A stretch of 64,000 bases of DNA, taken from Pyropia haitanensis (Eukaryota; Rhodophyta; Bangiophyceae; Bangiales; Bangiaceae). The stretch is taken from positions 3,187,756 to 3,251,755 of the forward strand of contig SDUX01000008.1 in assembly GCA_008729055.1 (NCBI GenBank), written 5' to 3'. Position numbers and translations under genes: made by a program. The notes under the pieces were generated by a model. The model ran no database searches, was not told the origin of the DNA, and saw only the letters and a program-made list of their open reading frames with translations. Of this stretch, positions 1 through 12,315 are shown piece by piece; position 1 is the stretch's first letter, and each line of letters begins with the position of its first letter.

Positions 1-832
1 GGGATGGGGAGAGCCTGGGGGGGGGGATGAGGTGGAGGGGAGGGGGGGCACCAGCCCAGCGGCGACGCCGCCGCTCGAGGGGCGACCGCGGCGGGTGTGT
101 TGGGGCGGCCAACGGGGTGTGAGGGGGGGGGGGGGGGGGGACAGGCAGTAGTCCCGTTGGCGAGGGGGTGTCGGGTGGCGTACTCTGCTGCCGTCCACCG
201 CGTTGCCAATTGGTGCAACTCCGCCACCCCAGTCCGCCTCAGTCGATCATTAAACGTCCCTCTTGAGGAAACGGGGTCGCGGCGGTCTTCGTCCTCCCCC
301 CATTTATTCCAATCCCGCTAGCGTTCTGCGTGCAAGTCGGGAGTTTGTCGGTTATTTGACACGTGGCGGTCCCGCCCCACACCCCCCCCCCGCGCGCGCA
401 GCGGCGCCGCCTTCGTCATGCGGCGCGCGCCCTCGTCTGCGCGGCTCGAGCGTTGCGACCACCCGACGGACCGCGACGGACCGGCACCGCCCGCCAAGCC
501 GCGCCCGCGCACTGCCCGCCGCGGTCGGTCGTTGGCGACGCCGCCGCGACGCGGTTCGCTTTCCCCACCGCCCGTACCCCGCTGCGGCTGTGCCTTGCGG
601 ACGAACGCTGGGTGCGGGTGTCGTCTCGTCTCTTGTTTTGTGTTGGTGCGGGGCGGCGTCTTTTCTCCCCGCCGTCCCGGCCCGACCCACGCCGGCCTGT
701 GGTGGGCGCCGCTCGCGTCAAGGCTGTGCGCCTCTTCATTTCCCCTTGCGCGTCGGTCTCCCTCTGCTCTTCCGTGGCCCTCTGCCCTTCTTTCCTCCGC
801 GTTTGCGCTCCCTCGTACCCGCGGCGGCAGCC
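1..832. other. 5' flank of the DCP2 gene, no gene recognised
   Basis: Very GC-rich sequence with G-runs near 24-32 and 122-140. The open frames here are low-complexity Pro/Arg-rich readings on both strands, which is what random sequence of this composition gives. Position 780-832 is pyrimidine-rich and leads directly into the proposed DCP2 start, so it is probably promoter and 5' UTR. No TATA box was seen. Confidence 0.5.
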
Positions 833-3006
833 ATGTTCTCTGGGGACGGCCTCGACGGGGCCGCCCCCTGTGACGACGCCGCCCTCTCTTCCATGGCTTC
901 CATTGTCGTTGTCGACGCGGCCACGGTGGCGCCAACGCCCGCACGGCCTGCACGCCCCGCCGCGGCCACCGCCGCCAACGCCGCGGCGACCGCGCCTCCC
1001 CCCCCTCCTCCACCGCCCCGGTCGTTGCGCGGCCCATCCCCCCCCCCTCGGCCAACGAGGCGGCGGCGCTGGCCGAGGTCTTTGACGACCTGTGCCTGCG
1101 GTTCCTGTACAACCTGCCCGAGTCCGAGTTCGAGTCCTTCCCCCGCCTCTTCTTTGCAGTCGAGCAGGCCTACTGGTTCTACCTCGACTTTTCGCGCGAA
1201 GCGCAGCGCAGCCTGCCGCCCATGTCCCTCCGCACGTTTGCGCGGCGGCTGTTTGAACACAGCCCGCCGCTGCGGCCACACCTGCCACGGCTGGACGAGC
1301 TCGTCGCGGACTGGAAGAGCTACAAGGGGGACATCCCGACGTGCGGGGCGGCGTTGCTCAACCGGGACCTGGACAAGGTGCTCCTTGTCCGCGCGTACGG
1401 GTCGGGCGGGCGGTGGGGGTTCCCAAAGGGGAAGATTGGCAAGGACGAGACCCCGTTTGCCGCCGCCATGCGCGAGGTGGCCGAGGAGGTGGGCTACGAC
1501 GCGACGCCGCTGGCGAATGAGCGCGACGCGCTCGTGTCCACGTCGTGCACCCACGGGTCAGGCGGCGGGGGGGGGGGGTCTGGCGGCGGTGGCGGCAGTG
1601 GCGGCGGTGGCGGCGGCGGAAGCAGCGGCGGCGGCAGCGGCGGCGGTGGCGGCGGAGGTGGCGGAGGCGGTTCTGCCGGTGGCACATCCACTGGGGGGGG
1701 AGGTGCGGACAGCGGTGGCGGCGGCGGCGGCGGTGGCAACGGCAACAGCAGCAACAACGGCAGCGGCGGTGGCCGCAAGCTCCACCTCACCATCTTCATC
1801 GTTGCGGGCGTAGACGAGGACACTGTTTTTGAGACGCAGACGCGCAAGGAGATTTCCGAAATCGCGTGGTGGCCACTCTCCCACCTCGCCGAGTCGCGGG
1901 CGGACCGGGAGACGCCCCTCCCCGACGGGGGCGTCCCCGGCTTCCCGTCGGGGCCGGGCGGGAAGAAGGCGTACCACTTTCTTGTCGCGCCGTTTCTCAA
2001 GCGCATCAAGGCGTGGGTGGCCCGCCGCAAGCGTCTGGCCGCTCGCGCGGGGGGGAAAGGTGACAAAGGTGCTGCCGCTGCGGCTGGCAGCAAGGGGGGG
2101 GGGGGCGGCAAGGCGGGTGGCAAGGCGGCTGCGGCGGCGGCTCGGGCGCTGCCGGCGGTGCCGGCGTCGGCCCCGTCTGTGCCGTCTTCGTCGGCTTCAG
2201 CGTCGTCATTGAGCACGGGGCCGCCGCCCGCCAGTCTACCCCTTCCCTTAGTTGCCACCGCGGCGGCGCCGTCGACAGAAGAAGCAGCGGTGGCAGCGAC
2301 GGCGGCGGGTGTAGGCACCGTGGCGGGCCCACTGCGAACGCCGCCGCGGCCGGCGGCGGCGGCGGCGACGGCGACGTCGGCCGGGCAGGGGGGCCCGCCC
2401 CTGCGAGAGCTGCAGCCGTTCCCGCTGCCACCGCTGGCCGTATTGGGCACCGGCGCGCCCGCCGAGCCAGACCCGGCGGCGGCGGCTGCGCCGGTGGTGC
2501 CCGCGCCCGGCGCGCCGGGCCGGTACGGGCTGTTGCCGCAGGCCCCGCCTCGTCCGCTGCTGCCAGATGCGGATTTCGGCGGGGGGGGCGGGGCGGGTGG
2601 CGCTGGTGCCGTTGGCCGGTCCTTGGACGCGGCCGCCGCGGTTTTGTTGGGCGCTCTTGGCGGCGGGGGCGGCGGCGGTGGTGGGGGTGCGGGCGGCGGC
2701 AGCGGCGGCGGTGGTGGCGGCGGCGGCGGCGGCCACAGCGGCGGCCACAGCGGTAGCAGCAGCGGCGGTGGCGGCAGCGCGGCGGGCGGCGGCGGCGGCC
2801 TCACCGCGCGGGAGCGCGCGTGCCTGTACGAGCGGTACCTCGCGGACACGGCGTCGCGGGCGGCGGAGCTGGGCCTCGGCGCCGACGAGTGGCCGCCGCC
2901 GGGCGCGGGCGCCGGCGGCGGCTGGCCGCCCGCCACGGGGGGAGGGGCGGGGGGGGGGGGCGCCCGACGCCGCCTCGCCGCCCGCGCGTGCCCGTCCGGC
3001 CGCTGA
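833..3006 (+). CDS. DCP2: mRNA-decapping enzyme DCP2 (Nudix hydrolase), one frame break
   Basis: DCP2 removes the m7G cap from mRNA in cytoplasmic decay (P-bodies). From 1087 the frame reads DDLCLRFLYNLPESE, the N-terminal regulatory region of DCP2, then WKSYKGDIPTCGA, then a complete Nudix box at 1429-1497 (G-x5-E-x7-REVAEEVGY). The C-terminal half of the Nudix fold (LHLTIFIVAGVDED, ISEIAWWPLSHL) follows at about 1780-1890. The rest is Gly/Ala/Pro-rich and probably disordered. This frame has no ATG before 1222, which lies inside the conserved region. The ATG at 833 (context gcagccATGttc) is in another frame and gives a plausible Ala/Pro-rich N-terminus. Joining them needs one extra base in the C-runs at about 1007-1047. 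A glycine-rich stretch at 1560-1774 interrupts the Nudix fold. It is convergent with the aminotransferase gene downstream. The family call is firm; the start is less certain. Confidence 0.9.
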
Positions 3007-3704
3007 CAGCGTTTACGTTTGATCGGGAGGAGATCCTGGCCTGCTTGATGTGACCGCCGGTGGTGTGCGGGAAGGGGGGCGGGGGAGGAAGCGGGGGAGA
3101 GGGGGGGAGGGGCGGGGTGGTGGCGGGGGCTTCCATGCTGGGTGGCTGTGTGTGGGGGGGGTGAGGGCGTCTGTCGTGCTGTCGTGAGTTGTGCGGAGTG
3201 GGGTAGGGCGGGTGTGGAGGGGGTGTGGAGGTTGTCGAGGGAGGTGGGAGTGTGCGGGCGCGTGGCGCGTGAACGTGGCGAGAGGGGGGAGGTGGGCCAT
3301 GCGGACATCGTCGAGAGCGGCTGCGCAGCGGCGGTCGGTACCCTGTGATGTGGACGGCAGGGGCGGCAAGGGTGGCGGCGCTGCCCGGCTGGTCGCTGCG
3401 GTCACTGCTCCCCCTCCTCGTCCATCTTCCTCACCCCCTCACCGTTGGCGTGTCCGCTGCGTCGACACGAAGCGGCCATTGTCGCCACCGTCGCTACCGC
3501 CGCCACGGCCGCCGCCTGCCGTCCGCCCCCGCCGTTGTGGACGTCGGGTGCCGCTACCACGGACGGTTGGCGGAGGCGCCCGCCATCCATCATCCATCTT
3601 ACCCCCGCCCCCCTTCGCCTCGGCCGCCCTCCCCACCCAGCCGCGTGGGGGCCAGCACCATCTCCTCTCAGTGTGAGACATGGCGGCGGCGGCCGCTGCC
3701 GCCA
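3007..3704. other. convergent intergenic region between DCP2 and the aminotransferase
   Basis: G-rich on its left half and Pro-codon-rich on its right half. Only low-complexity readings occur in either strand. Both flanking genes end here, so it should hold two 3' UTRs. No poly-T tract of the kind seen after other genes in the window is present. Confidence 0.5.
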
Positions 3705-4458
3705 CTACGCCCCGCAATCCGGCGGCGGGTCGGTCACCCCCTCCGCGTCGAGGGCGGCGAGCAGGCACGCCGCCACCCGCGCGACCGCGTCGTCCGGGAG
3801 GGCGGCACCCATCGGCAGGCTCAGCACCTCGGCCGACGCGGCGGCCGCGGTGGCCAGCGACCCCGCCACGCGGCACGGTGCGACGCCGTCTGCATAGACG
3901 GGCTGCTCGTGCATGCCCAGCCGGTAGTAGACCGCGGTCGCAATCCCCGCCGCGGCGAGGCGCGCCGCGACCGCGTCCCGCCGCCGCACCCGCACCGTGT
4001 AGACGCCGTACACGTGGCCACCCCCCGCGTCGACGGGCAGCCGCACGCGGCCGTCGGCGGCGAGCAGCCGCGCGTACGCGGCGGCAACGCCACGGCGCGC
4101 CGCGACGAGCCGGCCCATGTGGCGCAGCTTGACGCCCACCACCGCGGCTTGCAGCGCGTCCAACCGCCCATTGAGGCCAACGACGGTGTGGCCGCCGCCA
4201 GCGCCGCGGCCGTGCACCCGCCGGGAGCGCACGCCCGCCGCGAGGGCCGGCTCGGCCACAAACACCGCGCCGCCATCACCATAGCAGCCCAGCGGCTTGG
4301 TGGGGAAGAAGCTCGTCACCCCGACCGTTACCCCCGTGGCCGCGCCGGGGCAGCACGACCGGGAGCCCGCCGCGGAGACGCCCCCAAATGACTGCGCGCC
4401 GTCCTCAATCAGCGCAATCGGCCGCCGCCGGCCGCCGCAGTCGCTGCCGCCGCCGCCG

Positions 4459-4495
<37 letters not shown>

Positions 4496-5295
4496 CGCCG
4501 CCCGAGTCGGCCGTGTACGCGTCCAGGACGGCGCGCAGGGCGGGCGCGTCGACAACCGCCCCAAACAGCGACACCGCAATGACCGCGCGGGTGGCCGGGG
4601 AGAGGGCACCCCGCAGCGCGGCGGCGTCCAGGTGGTACGTGCGCGCGTCAATGTCGGCAAAGACGACGGTCGCGCCGACGAGCGACACCGCCTCGGCGGT
4701 GGAGATCCACGAGAAGGGCGGCACGACCACCTCATCGCCGGGGCCAACGCCCAGCGCCATCAGCGCCAGCACCAGGCCGTCGGTGCCGGACGCGACGCCA
4801 ATCGCGTGCACCGCTGGTGGTGCCGCCTCCGTCGCGGGGGGGGAGGGGGGGGAGGCCACGGCACCCCCGCCCGCGCCCGCCGCCCCACACGCGCGCCCAC
4901 CATCACCGCTGTTGCCGCCGCCGCTGCTGCCGCCGACATAGGCGGCGAGGTCCGCCTCTACCGCCGCCACCGCCGGACCCAGGATGAAGGCGCCCGCGTC
5001 AACGACGGCGCGCATCGCGTCGGCAATGGCGGGCGCGTACGGGCGGCCCTCGGCGGCCACGTCGACGAGCGGAATCGCATCTGCGGTTCATGAGGAGAGG
5101 AGGGGGGACGGAATGCATAGGGAGGGGGGGGGAGCAGGGGGCGGCCACCACCACGACGGGGCCGAGGTGTCAGTCAGCAGCCGCGGCGCATTGCGCCAGC
5201 GGAGAGGCGGCGCCGGCGCCAGCGCCACGCGCGTCGGCCAGCGCGTCAGACGGGACGGACGTACCGCGGGCGCCCTTGTCGCCATTGGCGGCCAT
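3705..5295 (-). CDS. DegT/DnrJ/EryC1/StrS (WbpE-like) sugar aminotransferase, two exons
   Basis: PLP-dependent aminotransferase of nucleotide sugars. Exon 2 (5080-3705) reads IPLVDVAAEG, GVASGTDGLVLAL, PPFSWISTAEAV, ALIEDGAQSFGG and the PLP-lysine motif TSFFPTKPLGCYGDGGA (Lys about residue 272). The order and the SFFP(S/T)KPLGCYGDGG signature match WbpE, which makes UDP-3-amino glucuronate derivatives in bacteria. Exon 2 has no in-frame ATG. A 31-nt first exon at 5295-5265 (ATG GCC GCC AAT ...) ends at a GTACGT donor. The intron 5264-5081 (184 bp) ends in CCGCAG, and splicing restores frame as ...GARDAIPLVDV, giving 468 residues. Two Gly-rich inserts break the conserved domain, near residue 60 and residue 210. 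Divergent from UTP13. Substrate is inferred, not shown. Confidence 0.87.
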
Positions 5296-5851
5296 CGCAA
5301 GCAAAAGCCGCGGCGCGCGCCGGGGAGCGCGGCCGCCGCGGTCGCGACCGCCACCGCCGCCGCTCCGTCCTGTCCCCGTCCGCTTCGTCTCGACTGCGAC
5401 CGCGAGCGATGGTCGGGACGCGGGCCCCAGAGTCGCCGCAATTGGCACAAGTCCACCCGCGCACTCCTTCGCGGTTGATCGTCATGTCCATAGTTGATCC
5501 GCCGGCACAGGGGCCACTTGGGCAAAGCCGCCCGTCGCCGTCGTCCCGACCGCCCCCGCGCGGCCGCCGTCCCCCTCCCATGCCAAAGTCCTCGCCGCGG
5601 CGCTGACCGCCCCCTTTGGTCCGCCCACAGAGGCGCCCTGCCCGCCACCCTCCCCCTCCCCCGTCCGCTGGGCGCCCCCATTCCCCTCTCGCCCCCTACA
5701 GTCCTCCGACATCCCCGTGACACACCCCCCGTCTTCCACCTTTCCTCTCTGTCTGCGCTGCTGTACCCTCTACCCGTGGCCACTCTTCCCCCCCGGCCAC
5801 CCTGTCCTCCTCCCTCCTCCCCACGCGCTCCGCCCCCCCCCCCCAGTCATC
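5296..5851. promoter_or_regulatory. shared divergent 5' region, aminotransferase and UTP13
   Basis: This 0.55-kb stretch separates the two divergent starts. Position 5690-5850 is strongly pyrimidine-rich on the + strand and runs straight into the UTP13 ATG. On the minus strand a short reading (GWTCANCGDSG, about 5430-5460) has one CxxC pair, but nothing else supports a gene. No TATA box seen. Confidence 0.4.
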
Positions 5852-7523
5852 ATGCCCCCCCTACCACCCGCCCCTTCCCCACGCACCACCTACGCGCCCA
5901 CCCGCACCGGGGTCCCCCTCGCCTACACGCACGGCCGGCTGGGCGCCGCCGGCGCCGCCGCCGCGGGCGCCGCCCTCACCGCCGTCGACGCCGCCGCCCG
6001 CACCGTGGTGCCCGTCACCCCCGCCGCATACCTGCCACCCGCAGACGATGATGATGACGCCGACGACGCGGCGACCGTGTCGGCCGTCGCGGGGGGGGTG
6101 GCGGTGGGCGTTGTGGTCGGCGCGTTCCGGTCGGGGCTGGTGGAGGTGTGGCGGCGGGCGCCGTCGGGGGGCGGGGGTGGTGCCGCTGCTTCCGCTGTCG
6201 GCGTCGCTCCGACGCTGCCGCCCGCCGCGGTGCGGCGCGCGTTGGGCCGGCTGCCAACTCTCGGCGGCGGCGGCGACGGCGGCGACGGCGGCGGCGGCGG
6301 CAGCGGCGACGCTGCTGGCGGCGGCAGCAGCGGCGGCGACGCCGACGACGGCGGCGGCGACGATGCGGACGACGTTGTGGAAGAGGCTGGCGTCCCCCGC
6401 TCCGACTGGACGCTGTCGCGGCGGTGGAAGCCGCTCGAAAACGGCGTCGTCACAGCCCTCTCCCTCGACGCGTCCGCGTCGCTGCTGCTGCTGGCGTCAC
6501 CCACCGGCGCGGTGCGGGTGTGGGACCTGACGACGCACCACCCGACGCACGTCTTCCACGTTGCCGCCGCCGCCGCGGCGCCCGTTACGGTCGCGGCGTT
6601 TGTCTACCCGTCGGGGGGGGCGGGGGGGGGGGCGCCGCCGGTGGCCGTCGTCGGCACCGCGGGGGGGGCGGTGGTGGTGCTGGACCTCGCCACCCGCCGC
6701 CCCCGCGTCCTGTCCACCGGCTCTCGTGGGGCGGCGGCGGTCGCCGCGGGCGGCGGCGACGCCGCCGGCGGGGGCGGCGGCCACGTGGCGGCCGTGACGG
6801 GCGTCGCGGCCGCCGGCGGCGGCCGGTTTGCGACGGTTGGCGCCGACGGGCTGGTGTGTGTGTGGGACGCGGCGGCCGGCGCGGCGGCGGCGGCGGTGGT
6901 GGCGGCGCCGGCGGGGGAGCGGCTGGCGGCGGTCGTCGCGGCGCGGCCGGGGCTGCTGCTGACGGGGGGGGAGGGGGGGGTGGTCCGCGCGTGGGCGGTG
7001 GGTGCGGCGGGGGGGGCCCGCGAGCTCCGCGCCGCCGCGACGGCGCTGCCGCGGGCGGGCGCGGTGGGGGGGGGGGGCGACGCCGACGACGCGGTGGACC
7101 ACGCGGTGGTGGATTTGGTGCTGCTGCCGGGTAGGTCGGAGGTGCTTGTCGCCATGGCCGACCAGACGCTGGTGTTTGTGCGCGTGACGGTGGCGGCCGC
7201 CGCCGCCGCCGCCGCCGCGGCGGCCGCCCCAACCCTGGCCGTCGACACCGTCCTGGCGGGCAACCTCGACGAGATCTACGACCTCCGCGTCCTCGACGGC
7301 GGCGGCGGCCACGACGTGGCCGTCGCGTCCAACTCGCCGGCGGTGCGGGTCTTCTCCCCCCCCGCGGCCGCGGCGGACCTGACCAGCCCCGCCGCGGCGG
7401 GCGTGTGGCGCGTGGCGGGGCTCCTCGTCGGCCACACGGGCATCGTGCTGGCGGTGGACGCGGCGCCGGGCTGGGTCGCGTCTGCCGGCCGCGACCGCAC
7501 CGCCCGCCTGTGGCGGCAGCCGC

Positions 7524-7558
<35 letters not shown>

Positions 7559-9738
7559 CCGTCGGCGGTGCCCGTGGCGTGGGAGTGTGTGGCGGTGGCG
7601 GCGGGCCACACCGACACGGTCGGCGCGGTGGCGCTGTCGCGGCCGCCGACAAAGGCGGCGGCGGCGGCCGCCGCCGCCGCCGCCACCACGGGGCCCGCCC
7701 CGGCGGGCGCACCGCCGGCGGGGTCGTTCCTTGTCACCGCCGCGGCGGACCGGACGCTCAAGCGGTGGAACCTGCGCGGCGTTGGCAAGCGGCCAGCAGC
7801 CGCCAAGGGCGCCGCCCCCGCCCCCGCCGCGGTGGCGCCGGCCAAGCTAACCGCCGCGTGGACGGTGGTCGCCCACGCGGGCGACATCAACGCCGTCGCC
7901 GTGGCGCCCGACAACGCGACGCTCGCGACCGCGTCGGCCGACCGGAGCGCCAAGCTGTGGGCCGCGTCGACGGGCGCGCTCGTGGCCACGTGCGTTGGCC
8001 ACAAGCGGGGCGTCTTTGCGGTCGCGTTTTCCCCCGTCGACCGGGTGCTCGCGACCGCCGCGGCGGACGCGACGGTGCGGCTGTGGTCGGCCTCGTCGGG
8101 CGCGCCGCTGCGGACGCTCGAAGGCCACACCGCCCCCGCGCTGCGCGTGTCGTGGGCGACCGCCGGCTCGCAGCTGCTGTCGGCCGACGCGGGCGGCGGC
8201 CTCCGCCTGTGGGCGGCGCGCTCGGGCGTCGGCGTCGCGGCGTGGGACGCCGCCGCGGGCGCGGCGTGGGCGCTCGGCACCGTCGCCGACGGCGGCGCGG
8301 TCGTGTCGGGCGGCGTCGACGGCGCCCTGCGCGTCTGGGCAGACGTGTCGGCGGCGGTGGCGGCGGCGGCGGCGGCGCGCGCCGACGCGGTGACCGCGGC
8401 GGTGGCGGCGGTGGAGGCGGCCGCGCGGCGGCGGCAGTGGGGGCGCGCCGCGCGGGGGGCGGTGGAGGTGGACCTGCCGCGGAAGCTCAAGGCGGTCGTC
8501 CTCGACCTGCTCGCCGTGTGCGCCGCGGGGGGGGACCCGGGCGGCAGCCTGTCGGGCGTCGCCGCCGCCGAGATGGACGCGCTCGTGCGGGCGGTGCTCG
8601 GGCCGCTGCCGCCGCCGCCACCCCCGCCGGCGCCGCTCTTCCCCTCGACCGCCGCTGCTGGTGGCCGCGACGCGGGCGGGGTGGGGGCGGGCGGCGACCC
8701 GACGGTGGCGGCCATGGCCGCCGACGCGGCGGCCGACGCGGCCGACGCGGCGGCGCTGCCGCCCCGCGCCGGCGCGCGGCTCGCGTCCCTCCTCGCCGCC
8801 GCCCGTGAGTGGGCGGCCGGCGGTGGCCCGCCGTCGGCGGCCGCCGCCGCCGCGGTACTCGCCGCCGTCCTCCGCGTCGTCCCCGCGGGTGGCCTCGCGG
8901 CGGGCGTGCCGGGCGGGCGGGCGCTGGCAGAGGGGCTCGCCGCCCACGGCGGGCGCCACGCGGCGCGGCTGCGGCGGGTCGGCCTCGGCCTCGCGTTTGT
9001 CGACTACACGCTCGACGCGGCGCGCGCGCTGGGCGGTGGTGCCGGGGGGGGGGGGGGGCGGCGGCAGCAGCCGCGGCCGCCGCCGCGGCGGTTGCGCCGG
9101 TGGCGGCCGCGCCGCGGGTGGTGCGGGGGGGGCGGGGGGTGTGGGGGGCGCCGCCCGCCGCCGCCGCCGACGCGTGGGCGCCCGCGGTGGCCGACGCCGC
9201 CGCCGCCAGTGTGGATGCCGTCCCGTCCGACGCGGACGCGGCTGCCGCGGATGCTGCTACCGAGGCTGCCAACGGCGTCACCGACACTGCCGACGGCGTT
9301 GCCGACGCTCCCGACGACGCCGGCGCTGCGGCGGCCGCCGCCAACGGCGATGGTGCGACGGCCGCCGCCGACGGCGGCGCGGTGGCGGCGGCGGCGGCGA
9401 CGCCGACAGGCGGCCGGCGCCAGCGGACCAAGCGGGGCGCCAAGCGGGGGCGCCCCACCGCCGCCACCGCCGCCGCCACCACCGCCGCCACCACCACCAA
9501 CGCCGCCGCCACCCCCGCCACCGCCGCGGCGGCGGCGGCAGACGGCGCCGCGGCGGCCGCGCCGGCCGCCGCCGGCGCGCCCACCGCAGAGATGGCGGCG
9601 GCCGGCGGCGACGGCGGCGGCGGTGGTGCGGCAGCGGCGGCGGCCGCCGTCCCCGCGGGCGGCAAGGACGGAGGCGGCGGCGGCAAGCGCAAGCGCCGAC
9701 GCAAGCACCCCGCGTTGGTGCGCAGCGTGCCAGTGTAG
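5852..9738 (+). CDS. UTP13: UTP13/TBL3-like WD40 protein of the small-subunit processome
   Basis: Nucleolar component of the UTP-B/U3 snoRNP complex in 18S rRNA maturation. WD repeats run from about residue 190 (ENGVVTALSLDAS ... AVRVWDL) to about 835. Clear units include HAGDINAVAVAPDN/SADRSAKLW, GHKRGVFAVAFSPVD/AADATVRLW and GHTAPALRV/AGGGLRLW, in the order seen in TBL3. A helical C-terminal region follows (RQWGRAARGAVEVDLPRKLK, ... LAFVDYTLDAARAL), matching the Utp13 domain. Gly- and Ala-rich inserts sit between blades. The ATG at 5852 follows a pyrimidine-rich leader (cagtcatcATGccc). After the 15-G run at 9044-9058 the frame must move by one base. The new frame gives an acidic Ala-rich stretch and a basic, nucleolar-type end (GGKRKRRRKHPALVRSVPV) stopping at 9738. 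Confidence 0.88.
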
Positions 9739-10198
9739 CGTGGGGGGGATGAGGGGGGAGGGGGAGGAGGGGGCGGTTGGGGAGGGGGGGGGGGAGGGGG
9801 GGGTTGGTTTGTCTCCCACCTGCGTGCGTGACGGTGTGCTTTTTTTTTTTTCTTGCGCAGTGCAGCGTATCCATAGGCAGCACCAGCCCGCTCCGACCCG
9901 TCCCCGAGTCCTGCTGCCGACGCGCTCCCCGCCCGCCCAGCGGGCGACGCCCGTGCGGCCGGCCGCGGTGGCGGCAACCGCCTCTGGTGCGTGCCCTGCA
10001 CCCGCTGCCGTCGTGGCCGCCACCCCCACCGCCGCCGCCGCCGCCGCCGGCACCACGGCTGCGCACCGCGTCGCGCGCCGCCGCCGGCTGTTGGCACCGG
10101 CAGCGGCGGCTGCCGCGCCGGCGGCTGAGGAGGGCACCGCCGCCGCCGTGGGCGCCGCCGCCGTGGGCGCCGCGGCCGCGGCGGTGGCGGCGGACTGG

Positions 10199-10290
<92 letters not shown>

Positions 10291-11954
10291 ACTGCGGTGG
10301 GCTGCGCACGACGCCGTGGTGGTGGCGGCCTGTGGTTGGGCTGCTGTGGTCATGGCGCCGTGATGTCAAAGTGCGGGGCGTCTGCCCTCTAGCTAGCCCC
10401 GCGCGCGTCACGGGGAACACGCCATCCCTGGTCACGTTGTCGCTACGGAAACCAGCAGCGGGGGGCGGTGGCCGACACGTACCGTAGTGGTGTGAGGAAA
10501 CGCTGGAACACGTATCGCCGTTGGAACCCGTTTGGGGCAGCCGCAACCGCTTGGTGCCCCTGCGTCGCCGTCTGGACCAAACCGCACCAGCTGCGTTGGA
10601 CGTTGGCCTCGGGGACGCCCCACCACGCCGCGTGCTCTGCTCCGCGGGAGACAGGCCGACCGATAGCTCGTCAGACACACCCGCCGGTCGGCACCCGTCC
10701 GTGTTCATCCGGTTGCCGCGCCAGTCTGGAAACACACGGGGAAACCGGCGGCGGCGGAGCGCGCCACGCCCGCCGCGCCCCACCAGCGTCCATGCACACC
10801 CGTCACACGCGCGCGACCCGATGGTCGTTGCCCCCCCCCCCCCGCCCCCCCCTCCGCTCTTCTCTCACGCGGCGGCGGAGCTCCTTGGCGTTGTGCGCGG
10901 GGACGCTGCTCACAGGGGGGGGGGGGGGGGCGCGCCCCCGCCCGCGTGTCGCCACTCCCGCCGCGGCCCACGTCCCGCCACAGGCCCGCGCGCCGCACCA
11001 CACGATGCGGCGAACCCGCCGTGTGTCCGTCAGCGACGGGCACCCCGTCTGCAGGTCGCACCGGATCGCCGCGCCAAGGGCCCGCGTCTGGTGGGCGCGC
11101 CACCAACGACGAGCTCGCCCACCCGCGCACAGCAGCGGGATGTCCCGTCCCGATGCCGTTGCCGGGAAAGCCGCAGCGGGGCGCGTACGTACTATCCTAG
11201 CCGCGCCCGGTCTCGCGCTACAAAACCGCCGTCGTGACCGACGCGGCGCGCACCGCTGCCGCACCCGCCCCTTGCCGCGCCCGCCACGGTCGTGTGTCAC
11301 CGCCGCCGCCGCCGCCGCCGCTGTGCCCCTGGCTGCCGTCAGAACCCTATGGCCGCACCTGTCCATGACCACGGCCGCCTCACAAGCGGGCTTCCAGTCC
11401 AAAACGAAAAAAAAAAAAAAGAGGATATCGATAGGCACCGTGCGGAGCGCGCGGCCGTCGTGGCGTACCTCGACGCTGCACGGCTGCGCGCGCCGTCATC
11501 GCAGCGCGACGGCAATAGCGCGCACAGAAAAAAAAGACAAGATAGAAGCGCAAACGCCACCAGCGTCGCGACGACGGCAGCTCTGGCTGGCTGCCACCCG
11601 CAACGTCGGAGGGGAAAGAGGAGGGGGGTGTCCAACCGAGCGCGAGCACCCCCGCCGCGGCAGGGGGCACCCGACGGGGCACGGCGCCGGGCGGGCAGCC
11701 GCCCCACCTGAGAGGACACACACGCACGACAGGAAGCCCACGCACACGAGGTGCGTGGGGGTAGGGGGAGGGGGGGGGGGGAGGGGCAACGCAAAGCAGA
11801 AGGAAAGCAAAAAAAAAAAAAAAGAGAGCGGGGTGGGGTGGACTGGCAGGGGCGAAATTAGCAACGCGCTCTGCCGCGACCACAGTCAGGGGGCGGGAAC
11901 ACGGTGCGTCGGCCGGCGCGTCACGTCGTCAGTGGGCGACCGCCGCCGCCGCCG

Positions 11955-11991
<37 letters not shown>

Positions 11992-12315
11992 GCCTGTCGG
12001 CGTCGCCGCCACCGCGGCGGGGATGCGTGCCGCCGCCGCGGACGGCGCGGGTACCGCGTCGCCGCCACAGTTGCCACCGCCGCTGTCGCCGCCGTCGCCA
12101 CCGCTGTCGTCGCCGCCGTCGCCACCGTCGTCGCCGCCGCCGCTGCCGCCACCGCCGCTGGGGGCGGCCGCCGGCGGCGCATCTCCCGACGCAGGAACCG
12201 CCAGCGCGGGCGGCGGGCGCGCCGCCGCCGTCCCCCCCCCGCCGCCGCCACCGCCCGCGACGCGCCCGCCGCGTCGGCGGCCGGCCGTGGCGCACTCGAC
12301 TCAACGGCCGCCGCC
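9739..12315. other. convergent intergenic region, UTP13 and RBM39-like genes
   Basis: About 2.5 kb without a supported gene. It holds a 12-T tract at about 9841 some 100 bp after the UTP13 stop, a (GGC)n microsatellite, and A-runs at about 11407, 11527 and 11808 that are T-tracts downstream of the minus-strand RBM39-like gene. Position 11886-12315 may code for a C-terminal extension of that gene in another frame. Long + strand readings across this region and on to 15.8 kb are antisense shadows. Confidence 0.5.
10199..10290. repeat. (GGC)n trinucleotide microsatellite
   Basis: Uninterrupted GGC repeat of about 30 units. It lies in the intergenic region after UTP13 and should be length-variable and difficult to sequence accurately. 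Confidence 0.95.

Noticed and set aside
1021..1060. A tiny intron in DCP2 to explain the frame change
   Set aside because: No good donor/acceptor pair of plausible length; a one-base homopolymer error in the adjacent C-runs is simpler.
9838..9862. T12-CTTGCGCAG as a 3' splice site adding a further UTP13 exon
   Set aside because: The UTP13 frame already ends with a natural basic tail at 9738, and the sequence after 9862 has no conserved coding signal.
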